Source: Alphaproteobacteria bacterium (lineage in GTDB: Bacteria; Pseudomonadota; Alphaproteobacteria; JAJUGE01). Taken from it: DNA of 64,000 bases. Below, in pieces: positions 1 to 8,722 of this stretch (the first letter of the stretch is position 1; the number at the start of each line of letters is the position of its first letter). The notes below the pieces were generated by a model. The model worked only from the letters and a program-made list of their open reading frames with translations, had not been told where the DNA came from and ran no database searches. A program made the position numbers and the translations under genes. The stretch is taken from NCBI GenBank assembly GCA_029268305.1, contig JAJUGE010000001.1, forward strand, positions 103,552 to 167,551, given 5' to 3'.

Positions 1-2
1 AT

Positions 3-665
3 TTGGGGCGGTTTGGGCTGACGCAAGAGCGCGCAACCACACGGATCGGACAGCTTTCCGGTGGCGAGAAGGCGCGGCTGCTGTTCGCATGCGTGACCTA
101 TGACGCGCCACACATCCTGCTGCTGGACGAACCGACTAACCACCTGGACATCGACGCGCGCGACGCTCTGGTCCAGGCCCTGGCGGAGTATCGGGGGGCG
201 GTGCTGCTGGTAACGCACGATCCGCGGCTCGTCGAGCTGTGTGCCGACCGGCTTTGGTTGGTAGCCGATGGGACGTGTCGGGCCTACGACGGCGATGTCG
301 CCGACTATAGACGGCAGTTGGCAGAAGAGCGTCGGGCAGAGCGCGCCGATGCGAAACGGAACGATGCCGCTTCGGCCACGTCGCGTATCGCGTCGAAGAA
401 GGAGCGCCGCCAAGCCGATGCTGCTGTGCGCGCGGCGCTCGCGGGCGAGCGAAAGCGCGCTCGGGAGGCGGAGAAGCGGGTGGAGCGCCTCAGCGCCGAG
501 CGAAGTGCGCTTCAGGCGAGGCTGACCGATCCGAAACTCTACGAAGGGACGGGGGACGAGGTCTCTCGCCTGCAAATCCGACTGGCGGAAGTCGAGCAGG
601 CAATAACCGAGGCCGAGACCGAGTGGCTGGAGGCTCAGGAGGCGCTGGAGTCGGCAGTGCTCTGA
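3..665 (+). CDS. ABC-F family ATPase, C-terminal part (5' truncated by window edge)
   Basis: This is the last ~220 residues of an ABC-F protein, a soluble duplicated ATPase of the translation-factor type without membrane domains. The frame is open to the window edge, so the true start lies outside. Visible are the ABC signature LSGGEKARL, Walker B followed by the ABC-F hallmark DEPTNHLD, and a switch histidine in LLVTHD. After about residue 95 comes a charged Ala/Arg/Glu-rich stretch predicted to form a coiled coil, as in the C-terminal domain of Uup-like members. Uup is the closest guess, but the missing first ATPase domain and linker prevent a firm subfamily call. Its 3' end overlaps the convergent YkvA-like gene by 31 nt. 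Confidence 0.9.
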   Translation: MGRFGLTQERATTRIGQLSGGEKARLLFACVTYDAPHILLLDEPTNHLDIDARDALVQALAEYRGAVLLVTHDPRLVELCADRLWLVADGTCRAYDGDVADYRRQLAEERRAERADAKRNDAASATSRIASKKERRQADAAVRAALAGERKRAREAEKRVERLSAERSALQARLTDPKLYEGTGDEVSRLQIRLAEVEQAITEAETEWLEAQEALESAVL

Positions 666-1021
666 TCCGCTCTCCGCAGTGCATTTCCCCCGAGCCATGC
701 CCGCGCAGCAACGTAATGCCGTTCGCGGAGGTGACTGGAGATCGCACCGATCGCGGCGGCGAGTGCGGCTGCATCGTCGGTGAATCCGATGAGAGGCAGG
801 AAGTCCGGCACGGCGTCGGCCGGAATGACGAAATAGGCGAGGGCGCCGAAGATGATTGCCTTGGCCGATCGCGGCGTCTGCGGATCCGTAGCACAATAGA
901 AGGCGGCCACCGCATCCTGTGCGAACGGGACGTGAGAGGCGACGCGGCGAATCTTCGGCCAGAAACCGCTCAGGACCAACTTTTCGTGACCGGGCATTTG
1001 CATGGCTCGGGATAACTCCAT
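635..1021 (-). CDS. YkvA/DUF1232 family small membrane protein
   Basis: This 128-residue protein has the DUF1232 (YkvA) core: a short hydrophobic helix around residues 55-80 with the family signature IPADAVPDFLPLIGFTDD. Function is unknown; relatives are small membrane-associated proteins. The start ATG lies four bases after the stop of the upstream histidine kinase in the arrangement TGA-GGGC-ATG, so it is very probably the last gene of the degP/response regulator/kinase operon. It ends tail to tail with the ABC-F gene and overlaps it by 31 nt. Confidence 0.85.
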   Translation of the reverse strand: MELSRAMQMPGHEKLVLSGFWPKIRRVASHVPFAQDAVAAFYCATDPQTPRSAKAIIFGALAYFVIPADAVPDFLPLIGFTDDAAALAAAIGAISSHLRERHYVAARAWLGGNALRRADQSTADSSAS

Positions 1022-1025
1022 GCCC

Positions 1026-2423
1026 TCACTTATGGTCGCCAGCGATCTGGTTCAACCGCCTGATGGGCAGGTGAAGCCGTGCCCGTAGCCCAGGGCTATT
1101 GTCCTCGAGCGTGAGCGTGCCGCCGTGGAAACGCGTGACAGCGCGTACCAGGCTCAGCCCGAGGCCGCTGCCAGAGCTGTTTCGGCTGGCTTCGAGGCGT
1201 ACGAACCGTTCCTGCACCCGTTCTCGGTCGGCTTCCGGAATGCCCGGCCCGTTGTCGGCGACCACGATCTCTGCCCATGTTCCCGTTTTGCGGGTGCCGA
1301 TCTCCAAGGTCCCGTCTGCGGGCGTGTACTTGATCGCATTGTCGATCAGATTCGCGACAGCCTGCGAGAGGAGGTGCCGATTCGCCGGCAGGACGATGCT
1401 CTCACAGGCCACAACATCGATCCGGATGCCCTTATCTTCGGCGACTGGCCCATAGAGCTCCACCACGTCCTGCACCGTTTCGGCGAGATCGATCTCCGTC
1501 ATGCTGTCGCGATCGGAGCGGGCTTCGAGCTGGGCGATGCCAAGCAGGGCGTTGAACGTGTGGACGAGCTGCTCGGCCTCGGCTACGGTTTGCTCGATCG
1601 CACTGCGATAGGCCTCCTCCGAAGGCGGCTCCCGCAGCGTCAGCTCGAGCCGACTGCGCATCCGGTTCAGGGGGCTCCGCATGTCGTGTGCGATGTTGTC
1701 CGTGACCTGGCGCATGGCGACCATCAGTTCTTCGATTCGATCGAGCATCGCGTTCAGGTTGCGTGCCAGCTCGTCCAGCTCGTCGTTGCTGCCCCGAAGC
1801 GGAATGCGCCGGCTGAGGTCGCCTTCGATGATCTCGTGGCTCGTGCGATTGATCGCCTCGATGCGTCGCATCATGTTCCGGCTCATGATGATGCCGCCGA
1901 AGAGGCCGAGTCCCAGTGTCAGGGCAAGCGCCCACGCGAGCGAAGTTCGCATCAGCCGGTCGATTTCTAGCCGGTCGGAGATATCCCTTCCGACAAGAAG
2001 GTGCAGACCGCCACGCAGGAGCAGGTGGCGCGCCCGGGCCGAGTGAGTCTCCACCTGCTCACCGACCGCGCGCTCATAGGCGAAGTCCAGCCAGCCCCCG
2101 GGTCCGGTCTCCACCTCCGGCCAGGCGTTCAGGTTTCCCGCAATCGGATCCCGGTCCGAGTCCGCAAGCAGATAGAGGCTGTGTCGCTGGTTGCGGCTGC
2201 GCTCGATGATTACTTGGGTCAACCCGGCGAGACCGGTTCGGCGATACTGCTCGGCCAGTCCCGTAATCTCGGCCGCGATGGTCTCCTCGCTCTGCCGGAC
2301 CATGAAGCCGGCCGTGGTCCAATAGATGAAGCCGAGAAGCGCCAGCACGGAAACGGCGAACAGCGCCAGATAGATGAGCGCCAGCCGGAAGGTGGTGGTG
2401 TTGAGGAGATTAGTCAGGCGCAC
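1026..2423 (-). CDS. Two-component sensor histidine kinase
   Basis: This 465-residue inner-membrane kinase has a transmembrane helix at ~13-35, a periplasmic loop to ~158, a second helix at ~160-180 and a HAMP linker to ~234. The HisKA box TDNIAHDMRSPLNR carries the phospho-accepting His246. The ATPase domain shows the N box (NLIDNAIKYT, ~358-367), G1 (DNGPGIP, ~390) and G2 (GSGLGL, ~418). The gene overlaps the end of the response regulator by 14 nt, so the two are translated together. With degP upstream it probably senses envelope damage or misfolded exported protein; the actual signal is not visible. Confidence 0.93.
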   Translation of the reverse strand: MRLTNLLNTTTFRLALIYLALFAVSVLALLGFIYWTTAGFMVRQSEETIAAEITGLAEQYRRTGLAGLTQVIIERSRNQRHSLYLLADSDRDPIAGNLNAWPEVETGPGGWLDFAYERAVGEQVETHSARARHLLLRGGLHLLVGRDISDRLEIDRLMRTSLAWALALTLGLGLFGGIIMSRNMMRRIEAINRTSHEIIEGDLSRRIPLRGSNDELDELARNLNAMLDRIEELMVAMRQVTDNIAHDMRSPLNRMRSRLELTLREPPSEEAYRSAIEQTVAEAEQLVHTFNALLGIAQLEARSDRDSMTEIDLAETVQDVVELYGPVAEDKGIRIDVVACESIVLPANRHLLSQAVANLIDNAIKYTPADGTLEIGTRKTGTWAEIVVADNGPGIPEADRERVQERFVRLEASRNSSGSGLGLSLVRAVTRFHGGTLTLEDNSPGLRARLHLPIRRLNQIAGDHK

Positions 2424-3087
2424 GCAGCGAATATCCGGCGCCCCGCACCGTGTGGAGGAGCGGCTGATCGAAATTCTTGTCGATCTTGCTGCGCAGGCGG
2501 CTCATGTGCACGTCGATCACGTTCGTCTGAGGGTCGAAATGGTACTCCCAGACGTTCTCCAGGAGCATCGTTCGTGTGACGACGTGGCCGGCGTGGCGCA
2601 TCAGGAACTCCAACAACCGGAACTCTCGTGGCTGAAGGTCGATGCGCGTGCCGGACCGTGTGCAGGTGCGGGCGAGCAGATCCAGTTCGAGATCCGCCAC
2701 CCGCAGCCGGGTCTCGACCTCGCCTGGGCTCCGACGGCGAACGAGCGCCTCGATGCGCGCCAGCAACTCGCTGAAGGCGTAAGGCTTGGCGAGATAGTCG
2801 TCACCGCCCGCCTTCAATCCGCGTACCCGGTCGTCGACATCGCCGAGAGCGCTCAGGAACAGGACAGGGGTGCCGTTCCCTGCCTCCCGCAGGCGCTCGA
2901 CGAGCGACAGGCCGTCGAGGTTCGGCAGCATCCGATCGACGACCAATGTATCGTAGCCGCCGCCGCAGGCCATCATCAGGCCCGTCTCGCCGTCCTCCGC
3001 ATGGTCGACGACGTGGCCCGATTCACGCAGGCCTCTGATCATGTAGCGAGCAGCTTCCCGGTCGTCTTCGATCACGAGGATTCGCAT
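2410..3087 (-). CDS. OmpR/PhoB-type response regulator
   Basis: This 225-residue regulator has a receiver domain with acidic residues Asp8/Asp9, phospho-acceptor Asp51 in VVDRMLPNLDG and Lys101 in LAKPYAF, followed by a winged-helix DNA-binding domain ending in VRGAGYSLRAPD. The frame is open further upstream, but the family N terminus MRILVIEDD fixes the start at 3087. It lies 83 nt after degP and overlaps the partner kinase gene. It is the cytosolic transcription factor of the pair; its targets probably include degP. Confidence 0.93.
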   Translation of the reverse strand: MRILVIEDDREAARYMIRGLRESGHVVDHAEDGETGLMMACGGGYDTLVVDRMLPNLDGLSLVERLREAGNGTPVLFLSALGDVDDRVRGLKAGGDDYLAKPYAFSELLARIEALVRRRSPGEVETRLRVADLELDLLARTCTRSGTRIDLQPREFRLLEFLMRHAGHVVTRTMLLENVWEYHFDPQTNVIDVHMSRLRSKIDKNFDQPLLHTVRGAGYSLRAPD

Positions 3088-3170
3088 GGAAGACCATTCC
3101 GTTCGTGAAGGGAAATGCCGAGGCGACCCGCGGTGCTCCACGGGCCACCTCTTGCACTGACGTCATGGGC

Positions 3171-4691
3171 TCAGGCGGTGAGAGGAAGAGCAACGAAGCG
3201 CTGCTGTGCATCACGTGCCACCAGCATCACCAGCGCCTTCCGGTTCTCTTTCTTGGCCGCAGCGATCCGCTCCCTCACTTCGGCCGGTGAGGTGACCTTC
3301 TGGTTCTCGACCGAGACGATGACGTCGCCTGCGGAGAGGCCTCTCTCGGCTGCGGGGCTGTCGCTTCTCACGCCGGTGATGAGGACTCCGTCCACCGACT
3401 CGTCGAGGCCCAGGCGCTCGCGCGTTGCAGCGTCGAGCTGTGCGAGGCGCAGGCCGAGGGCATCCTCCGTCTCTCCGGCTCGATCGTCGCGGGCAGCGAC
3501 CTGCTCCTCGTCCGGCATGCTGCCGATGGTGGCGGAGACGGTCATCTCACGTCCGTCACGCCAGATGTCGATCTTCGCCTTTTCCCCGGCCGGGATCCCG
3601 GCGATGACGCGTGGAAGCTCGCGCATCTCTTCGATCCGCTCGCCGTTCACGGCGACGATGACGTCCCCCTGCCGGATGCCGGCCTTCTCGGCGGGTCCGC
3701 CTGGCGTAACCTGCGAAACGATGGCGCCTTCTGCGGACGGCAGGTTGAGCCCGGCAGCGAGATCCTCGTTGACGGTCTGGATCATGACGCCGAGCCAGCC
3801 GCGCTCCACCTTTCCGTGTTCCTTCAGCTGCCGGACGACGTCCGCGGCCATGTTGGACGGAATGGCGAAGCCGATGCCGACGCTGCCGCCGCTCGGGGAG
3901 AATATGGCCGTGTTGACGCCGATCACGCGCCCGTGCGTATCGAGCGTCGGACCGCCGGAGTTGCCGCGATTGATCGGCGCGCTGACCTGCAGAAAGTCGT
4001 CGTAGGGCCCCGCACCGATGCTGCGGCCGCGTGCGGAGATGATACCGGTCGTTACCGTTTGGCCGAGCCCGAAGGGGTTGCCTACGGCGATGATCCAGTC
4101 CCCCACTCGGGCGGTATCCGAATCACCCCACTCCACATACGGCAGCGATTCGTCCGCATCGATCTTCACCAGAGCGAGATCCGTCTTGGGATCCGCGCCG
4201 ATGAGCTCCGCCTCGTATTCCTTCCCGCCCTGCAGCGTCACGGTGATCTTGTCGGCATCTTCCGCCACGTGATTGTTGGTGACGATGTAGCCTTCTGGAT
4301 CGATGATGAAGCCCGAGCCGATGCCGCCGACCCGCCGTTCCGGCATCTGTTCCGGCACTCCGAAAAAGTCCTTGAAGCGCTCGTCTCCGAAGAAGCGCTT
4401 GAAGAACTCCGGCATGTTGTCCGGGAGGCGTGGGCTGCCCATCGACAGACCGCCGATCTTCTTCTCGACCTGGATGCTGACGACTGCGGGCGCGACTTTC
4501 TCGACGACGTCCGCGAGGCTGCCGGGCAGAGCACCTGCTTGTCCGGCGGGCGCCGGATTGATCGCGTCGGAGGCTTGCAGGGGCGGGGTGCCGACGAAGG
4601 TCGCTGACCCTGCAGCTATCGCTAGAGCCGTCGCCGCGGCGGCAATTCGGCCGGCCCTCCGCGGCGTCCGGTCAGTGTGGATTTCTTTCAT
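3171..4691 (-). CDS. degP: Periplasmic DegP/HtrA (Do family) serine protease
   Basis: This 506-residue protease/chaperone degrades or refolds damaged exported proteins in the periplasm. A signal sequence occupies residues ~1-40. The trypsin-like domain shows His141 (VTNNHV), Asp171 (KTDLALVKI) and Ser245 (INRGNSGGP). Two PDZ domains follow, at ~275-370 and ~400-500, each with a typical carboxylate-binding and GDVIV core. The segment at ~90-115, rich in Phe (EFFKRFFG), matches the LA loop of DegP/DegQ proteins. It heads a minus-strand operon with a response regulator, a kinase and a YkvA-like protein. MucD/DegQ naming is equally possible; the family call is safe. Confidence 0.95.
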   Translation of the reverse strand: MKEIHTDRTPRRAGRIAAAATALAIAAGSATFVGTPPLQASDAINPAPAGQAGALPGSLADVVEKVAPAVVSIQVEKKIGGLSMGSPRLPDNMPEFFKRFFGDERFKDFFGVPEQMPERRVGGIGSGFIIDPEGYIVTNNHVAEDADKITVTLQGGKEYEAELIGADPKTDLALVKIDADESLPYVEWGDSDTARVGDWIIAVGNPFGLGQTVTTGIISARGRSIGAGPYDDFLQVSAPINRGNSGGPTLDTHGRVIGVNTAIFSPSGGSVGIGFAIPSNMAADVVRQLKEHGKVERGWLGVMIQTVNEDLAAGLNLPSAEGAIVSQVTPGGPAEKAGIRQGDVIVAVNGERIEEMRELPRVIAGIPAGEKAKIDIWRDGREMTVSATIGSMPDEEQVAARDDRAGETEDALGLRLAQLDAATRERLGLDESVDGVLITGVRSDSPAAERGLSAGDVIVSVENQKVTSPAEVRERIAAAKKENRKALVMLVARDAQQRFVALPLTA

Positions 4692-4835
4692 GTCCCTCTC
4701 CCGAGACGGATGGTTGTCTCCTCACCCGACATTTAGGAGGGGCTGCCTTACTGTCTCCTGACCGGCTGGTTAATTCTTGGTAACCCGGCACCGTCGGCTG
4801 GTCGCCTTCTACGATGGAGAGCAGAACGGGAGTGA

Positions 4836-5597
4836 CTAGAAGCGAATGCCGAGGCTGACGCCGCCGAAGAACTCGTTCACCTCTTCGTCGGTCGGGTTGT
4901 CGACCGAGCCGCCCACCATCCGCTGCGCGCCGATCATGCCGCCGACCGTCCAGCTGTCGGAGATGGAGTACTCGACCGCACCGGAGAAGGTGAGCTCGCG
5001 CGAGCCGGGAATCGGATCGTAGAGCTGAAGGCCTCGGCCGGGAACCCGACGCGGCGTGAAGCCGCTGAGCCCGTCGAGGTAGTCGTCGCTCGCCCAGCTG
5101 AAGACCGGCCCGACCTCGACCCTCCACCCGTCGGCGAACTGGGTCGCCCATTTCAGGCCGAGGTCGCCGGCGAACCCGCCGCTTTCCTCCTGCAGACCTT
5201 GGCCAAGGCTGGCGCTCAAGGTCCATTCATCGAAGGTGAAGGCGCCGAATGCACCGATGTCGATGACGTCGTCGCCGGCGAGACTCGTCGACCCGTCCGT
5301 AGAGGGCCGGACGTCGCCTCGAGTGCGCAGTCCCAGCCGGAAGCCGTCGCTTTCCAGGATGGTTGCGCCGATGCCGTCCAGGCCCTGAAGGAACAGCCCG
5401 TCGCCCACATCGCGCTGGGATGGCGTTGCCTCGAGGGCGGCCGTGCTTCCGTAGGTGAGGTCGAGGAGGGATCCCATGCCGGGCACGGTGGCGAGGAAGT
5501 CGATTTCCGTCTTCTCGGCCGCAGCGCCAGCGCCAGGCGCCGCGAGGGCGACTGCCGCTACCATGCCAGCTGCCGTTATGACTTTACCGACCCGCAC
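4836..5597 (-). CDS. MipA/OmpV family outer membrane protein
   Basis: This 253-residue protein has an N-terminal signal sequence ending near AGAAA (residues ~20-27), alternating polar/apolar strands throughout, and a final phenylalanine (GGVSLGIRF), all typical of an outer-membrane beta-barrel. The sequence resembles the MipA/OmpV family, in which members scaffold peptidoglycan enzymes or act as porin-like or adhesin proteins. The role here is not predictable. It lies upstream of degP on the same strand, 144 nt away, which fits a shared envelope theme but not necessarily one transcript. It is divergent from the aminotransferase gene. Confidence 0.85.
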   Translation of the reverse strand: MRVGKVITAAGMVAAVALAAPGAGAAAEKTEIDFLATVPGMGSLLDLTYGSTAALEATPSQRDVGDGLFLQGLDGIGATILESDGFRLGLRTRGDVRPSTDGSTSLAGDDVIDIGAFGAFTFDEWTLSASLGQGLQEESGGFAGDLGLKWATQFADGWRVEVGPVFSWASDDYLDGLSGFTPRRVPGRGLQLYDPIPGSRELTFSGAVEYSISDSWTVGGMIGAQRMVGGSVDNPTDEEVNEFFGGVSLGIRF

Positions 5598-5619
5598 CGA
5601 ATGTCCCTCTTATTTGGAT

Positions 5620-5625
5620 ATTATA
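5620..5625 (-). promoter_or_regulatory. Candidate -10 element upstream of mipA
   Basis: On the minus strand an exact TATAAT sits 22 nt upstream of the mipA start codon, inside an AT-rich patch (about 5611-5645) in otherwise GC-rich DNA. I find no good -35 hexamer at 16-18 nt spacing, so this is a weak promoter prediction based on one hexamer and local composition. Confidence 0.3.
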
Positions 5626-5787
5626 GATAATCCTATTGGTGGTTTCGTTAAAGAACGATTTCGCGGCGGGACGGAAACGCTGCCCCGCTCGCGGTGTCGC
5701 TCGACGACCGAGCCAGCGTCTGCAATTGTCCCGGTCGGCCGGTCTGTCGGCCAGCGATCGGCGCCGTTGGTGGTCGGAGACCCTGAT

Positions 5788-6969
5788 TTGACTTTTGATG
5801 TAGAGAGGGCGCGACGCGAGACGCCCGGATGCCGCACGCGGCTGCATTTCAACAATGCCGGTGCCGGGCTGTTGCCCCAGCCGGTGCTCGAGCGTGTGGT
5901 GGAGCATCTGAACCTCGAGGCCGCGATCGGCGGCTACGAAGCGGCGGCAAAGCATGCGGCCGGGATCGAGCACTGCTACACGGCCCTGGCCGGGCTCCTG
6001 AACTGTCGCCCGGACGAGATCGCCGTCGTGGAGAATGCGACTCGTGCCTGGGATGCCGCCTTCTATGCCATGGCCTTCGAACCCGGGGACAGGATCCTCA
6101 CGGCCGGCGCGGAGTATGCCAGCAACTACATCGCGTACCTCCAGGTGGCGAAGCGCACCGGTGTGGTGATCGACGTGATCCCGGATGACCGGGACGGCCA
6201 GCTAGATGTGCATGCGCTTCGCCAGATGATCGACGAGCGGGTGAAGCTCATCTCGATAACGCACGTGCCGACCAACGGTGGGTTGGTGAATCCGGCGGCG
6301 GAGGTCGGCGCCGTCGCCCGCGAGGCAGGTGTGCCGTTCCTGCTCGATGCCTGTCAGTCGGTCGGTCAGATGGCGATCGACGTCGAGGCGATCGGCTGCG
6401 ACATGCTTTCCGCAACAGGGCGAAAGTATCTGAGAGGTCCGCGCGGGACCGGATTCCTATACGTGAGAGCTTCGATGCTGGAGCGGCTCGAGCCACCCAT
6501 GCTGGACCTGCACGCAGCGAGCTGGATCGGCCGCGACGAATATTGCATCCGGCCGGACGCTCGCCGCTTCGAGAATTGGGAAACCAATGTCGCCGGCAAG
6601 ATCGGGCTCGGCGTCGCAGTGGATTACGCCACGGGCTGGGGGCTGGAGACGATCGGCAGGAGGGTCGACTGCCTGGCGGCACTCCTGCGTCGGGAACTCG
6701 GCAGGATCCGGAGAGTGACGATCCGCGACCTCGGACGACGCCGTTGCGGGATCGTTACCTTCACCGTCGCCGGGAAGGAGGCAGAGTGCATCAGGCGGAA
6801 GCTGGCTGAGCGGGGGATAAATGTCTCGGTCTCCCGGCGCGGGTCGACCCTGCTCGACATGGATCGTCGCCGGTTGGACGAGGTAGTTCGCGCTTCGGTC
6901 CATTATTACAACACGGAAGAAGAGGTCGGGCGGTTCTGCGAATCGCTCGAGTCGATCGTTGGTTCCTGA
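5788..6969 (+). CDS. Class V aminotransferase (PLP-dependent, cysteine desulfurase/epimerase-like)
   Basis: This fold-type I PLP enzyme has HFNNAGAG near the N terminus, the cofactor Asp187 in FLLDACQSVGQ and the PLP-binding Lys213 in SATGRKYLRGPRGTGFL. Homologues include cysteine desulfurases and isopenicillin N epimerase-like enzymes; the substrate here cannot be read. I placed the start at TTG 5788 because GGAG precedes it by 8 nt and gives a family-length 393-residue protein. GTG 5770 is an alternative. Only 14 nt separate it from the TenA-like gene, so the two are probably co-transcribed. Confidence 0.85.
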   Translation: MTFDVERARRETPGCRTRLHFNNAGAGLLPQPVLERVVEHLNLEAAIGGYEAAAKHAAGIEHCYTALAGLLNCRPDEIAVVENATRAWDAAFYAMAFEPGDRILTAGAEYASNYIAYLQVAKRTGVVIDVIPDDRDGQLDVHALRQMIDERVKLISITHVPTNGGLVNPAAEVGAVAREAGVPFLLDACQSVGQMAIDVEAIGCDMLSATGRKYLRGPRGTGFLYVRASMLERLEPPMLDLHAASWIGRDEYCIRPDARRFENWETNVAGKIGLGVAVDYATGWGLETIGRRVDCLAALLRRELGRIRRVTIRDLGRRRCGIVTFTVAGKEAECIRRKLAERGINVSVSRRGSTLLDMDRRRLDEVVRASVHYYNTEEEVGRFCESLESIVGS

Positions 6970-6983
6970 ACGGAAGAGAGGCA

Positions 6984-7679
6984 ATGGAGATCACCAGAGA
7001 GGGCTTCGACGCCTGGCGCGCCGATCAAGCGGACGCTCCGTTTACCGAATGGCTCCGGGAGACGACCGAGCCCGTGTGGACGGAAGTGGTTACCCACCGC
7101 TTTGCGAAGGAGCTGGCGGCCGGCACGATCGATCGGGATGTTCTCCGCCGATATCTCGTTCAGGACTACTCCTTCATCGATCGATTCGTCAGTCTCGCGG
7201 GCATGGCGATCGGCCGCGCTCCGGATCTCGAGTCGCGACTACCGCTGGTGCGGTTCCTCGCAATGATCTGCAGCGACGAGAACACCTATTTTCAGCGCTC
7301 TTTCGACGCTCTCGGCGTATCCCAGCGAGAGCGGTCCGCACCGGAGCTGCTCCCGGTCACCGCGGACTTCCATGCCATCATGGCCGAAGCCGCCGAAGGT
7401 GCCACTTACGCCGAGGCGCTGGCGGTGCTGGTCGTGGCTGAATGGTCGTACCGTAGCTGGGCGATCGGCGTCCGTGGTCCGAGGCCTGCGGAATTCACGA
7501 TGGCGGAGTGGATCGAGCTGCACGACAACCCCTTCTTCAACGACTTCGTCGATTGGCTGAAGGGCCAGCTCGATCGGGAAGGAGAGACGTTGCGCGGGCC
7601 GGCCTTCGATCGGACGGTCTCGCTCTTCCGTCGTACCGTCGAACTGGAAAAGCGGTTCTTCGACGCTGCCTACGGTTGA
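6984..7679 (+). CDS. TenA/thiaminase II-like protein lacking the active-site Cys (TenA_E type)
   Basis: This 231-residue all-helical protein belongs to the TenA/PqqC superfamily. It keeps the substrate-pocket acid Asp61 (VQDYSF) and the C-terminal Glu222 (VELEKRFF). Where classical TenA proteins carry the nucleophilic cysteine, it has Glu153 in VVAEWSYRSWA; the only cysteine is Cys96. That pattern is the TenA_E subgroup, some members of which salvage thiamine pyrimidine breakdown products. A GAAGAGAGG ribosome site precedes the ATG. It shares an operon with the class V aminotransferase and ends 4 nt from the convergent asparaginase gene. Confidence 0.85.
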   Translation: MEITREGFDAWRADQADAPFTEWLRETTEPVWTEVVTHRFAKELAAGTIDRDVLRRYLVQDYSFIDRFVSLAGMAIGRAPDLESRLPLVRFLAMICSDENTYFQRSFDALGVSQRERSAPELLPVTADFHAIMAEAAEGATYAEALAVLVVAEWSYRSWAIGVRGPRPAEFTMAEWIELHDNPFFNDFVDWLKGQLDREGETLRGPAFDRTVSLFRRTVELEKRFFDAAYG

Positions 7680-7683
7680 GAGT

Positions 7684-8697
7684 TCAGAACGGGCAATCGT
7701 CGACCATCCGGATTCGTCCCACCGGGTGGCCACGCCGGTTCGAGACCGCGGGCTCCAAGGTTGCTGAAAGACGCGTTTGCTCTTCATCGCTCAGAATTCC
7801 GAGCTTCACGAGGAGGCGCCCCATGATAACACCGGCGGCGCGGCCGGCGCCGTCATCCACCTTGAGGGCGAGGCCGAGGCCGGCCTGGGGGAGCGCTCCG
7901 CAATAGACTCCTTCGGCCCCGGCCTTGATCAGGGCCCGTTCACTCGTGACGGACATGATCGCCGTGCAGACCCGCCCGGAGCCCGCCACGAGAAAGGGCT
8001 CGGCGGCCATGGCCGCTCGAATGCGGGCGCACGCGGCCTGTCGTCGCTCCGGCTGGCCCGCCGGATCCGCGAATCGGGCCATCGCCAGGGCGAGATTGCC
8101 GAGCGGAATACCGATCTGCGGTATGCCGCACCCGTCGACGCCGCGCGGGGCCGCGTCGAGGTCGAGGCCGGTCATCTGCTCCAGGATGCCGAGCAGCATC
8201 TGCTGTACCGGATGCTCGTACCGGACGTAGCCGGATGTGGGCCAACCGCGGTGGCGGGCGACGCTGAGGAAGCCGGCATGCTTCCCGGAGCAATTGTCGT
8301 GGACCCGTTCTGCCCGACCGCCCGACGCGAGGAGATCTGCCGCGGCCTCGGCGTTCGAGGGAAGGTGACCGCCGCATTCGAGGTCGTCGACGGTACAGCC
8401 GATTCGGCCGAGCCAATCGCGCACCAGCGCCACGTGCCGAGGCTCGCCGGAGTGACTCGCGCAGGCGAGAGCGATCTCGGCCGGCCCGAGGCCGAAGGCG
8501 TCGGCGGCGCCGCTCTCGACCAGTGCCAGCGCCTGCAACGGCTTTATGGCGGAGCGAGGATAGACGCGATGCTCGATGTCGCCGGCCGAGAGCACGACCC
8601 TTCCTTCGGTGCCGACTACGGCAACGGCAGCCCGGTGACGGCTCTCCACCATCTCGCCGCGCGTGACCTCGACGAGGACAGGATTCGCATTGGTCAC
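7684..8697 (-). CDS. Asparaginase II family protein
   Basis: This protein of ~337 residues matches the Asparaginase_II family (PF06089) along its length: ARSAIKPLQA near residue 50, the motif CSGKHAGFL near residue 140 and GVDGCGIP near residue 190. Family members are described as L-asparaginase-like amidohydrolases, often with little biochemical support. The open frame extends to 8844, but that would overlap the oxygenase gene. GTG 8697, preceded by AGGAA at 7 nt, gives the family length and a 25-nt intergenic gap. It is probably co-transcribed with the oxygenase upstream. Confidence 0.85.
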   Translation of the reverse strand: MTNANPVLVEVTRGEMVESRHRAAVAVVGTEGRVVLSAGDIEHRVYPRSAIKPLQALALVESGAADAFGLGPAEIALACASHSGEPRHVALVRDWLGRIGCTVDDLECGGHLPSNAEAAADLLASGGRAERVHDNCSGKHAGFLSVARHRGWPTSGYVRYEHPVQQMLLGILEQMTGLDLDAAPRGVDGCGIPQIGIPLGNLALAMARFADPAGQPERRQAACARIRAAMAAEPFLVAGSGRVCTAIMSVTSERALIKAGAEGVYCGALPQAGLGLALKVDDGAGRAAGVIMGRLLVKLGILSDEEQTRLSATLEPAVSNRRGHPVGRIRMVDDCPF

Positions 8698-8722
8698 TTC
8701 TGCGTTCCTGGAGCCGGCTCGG

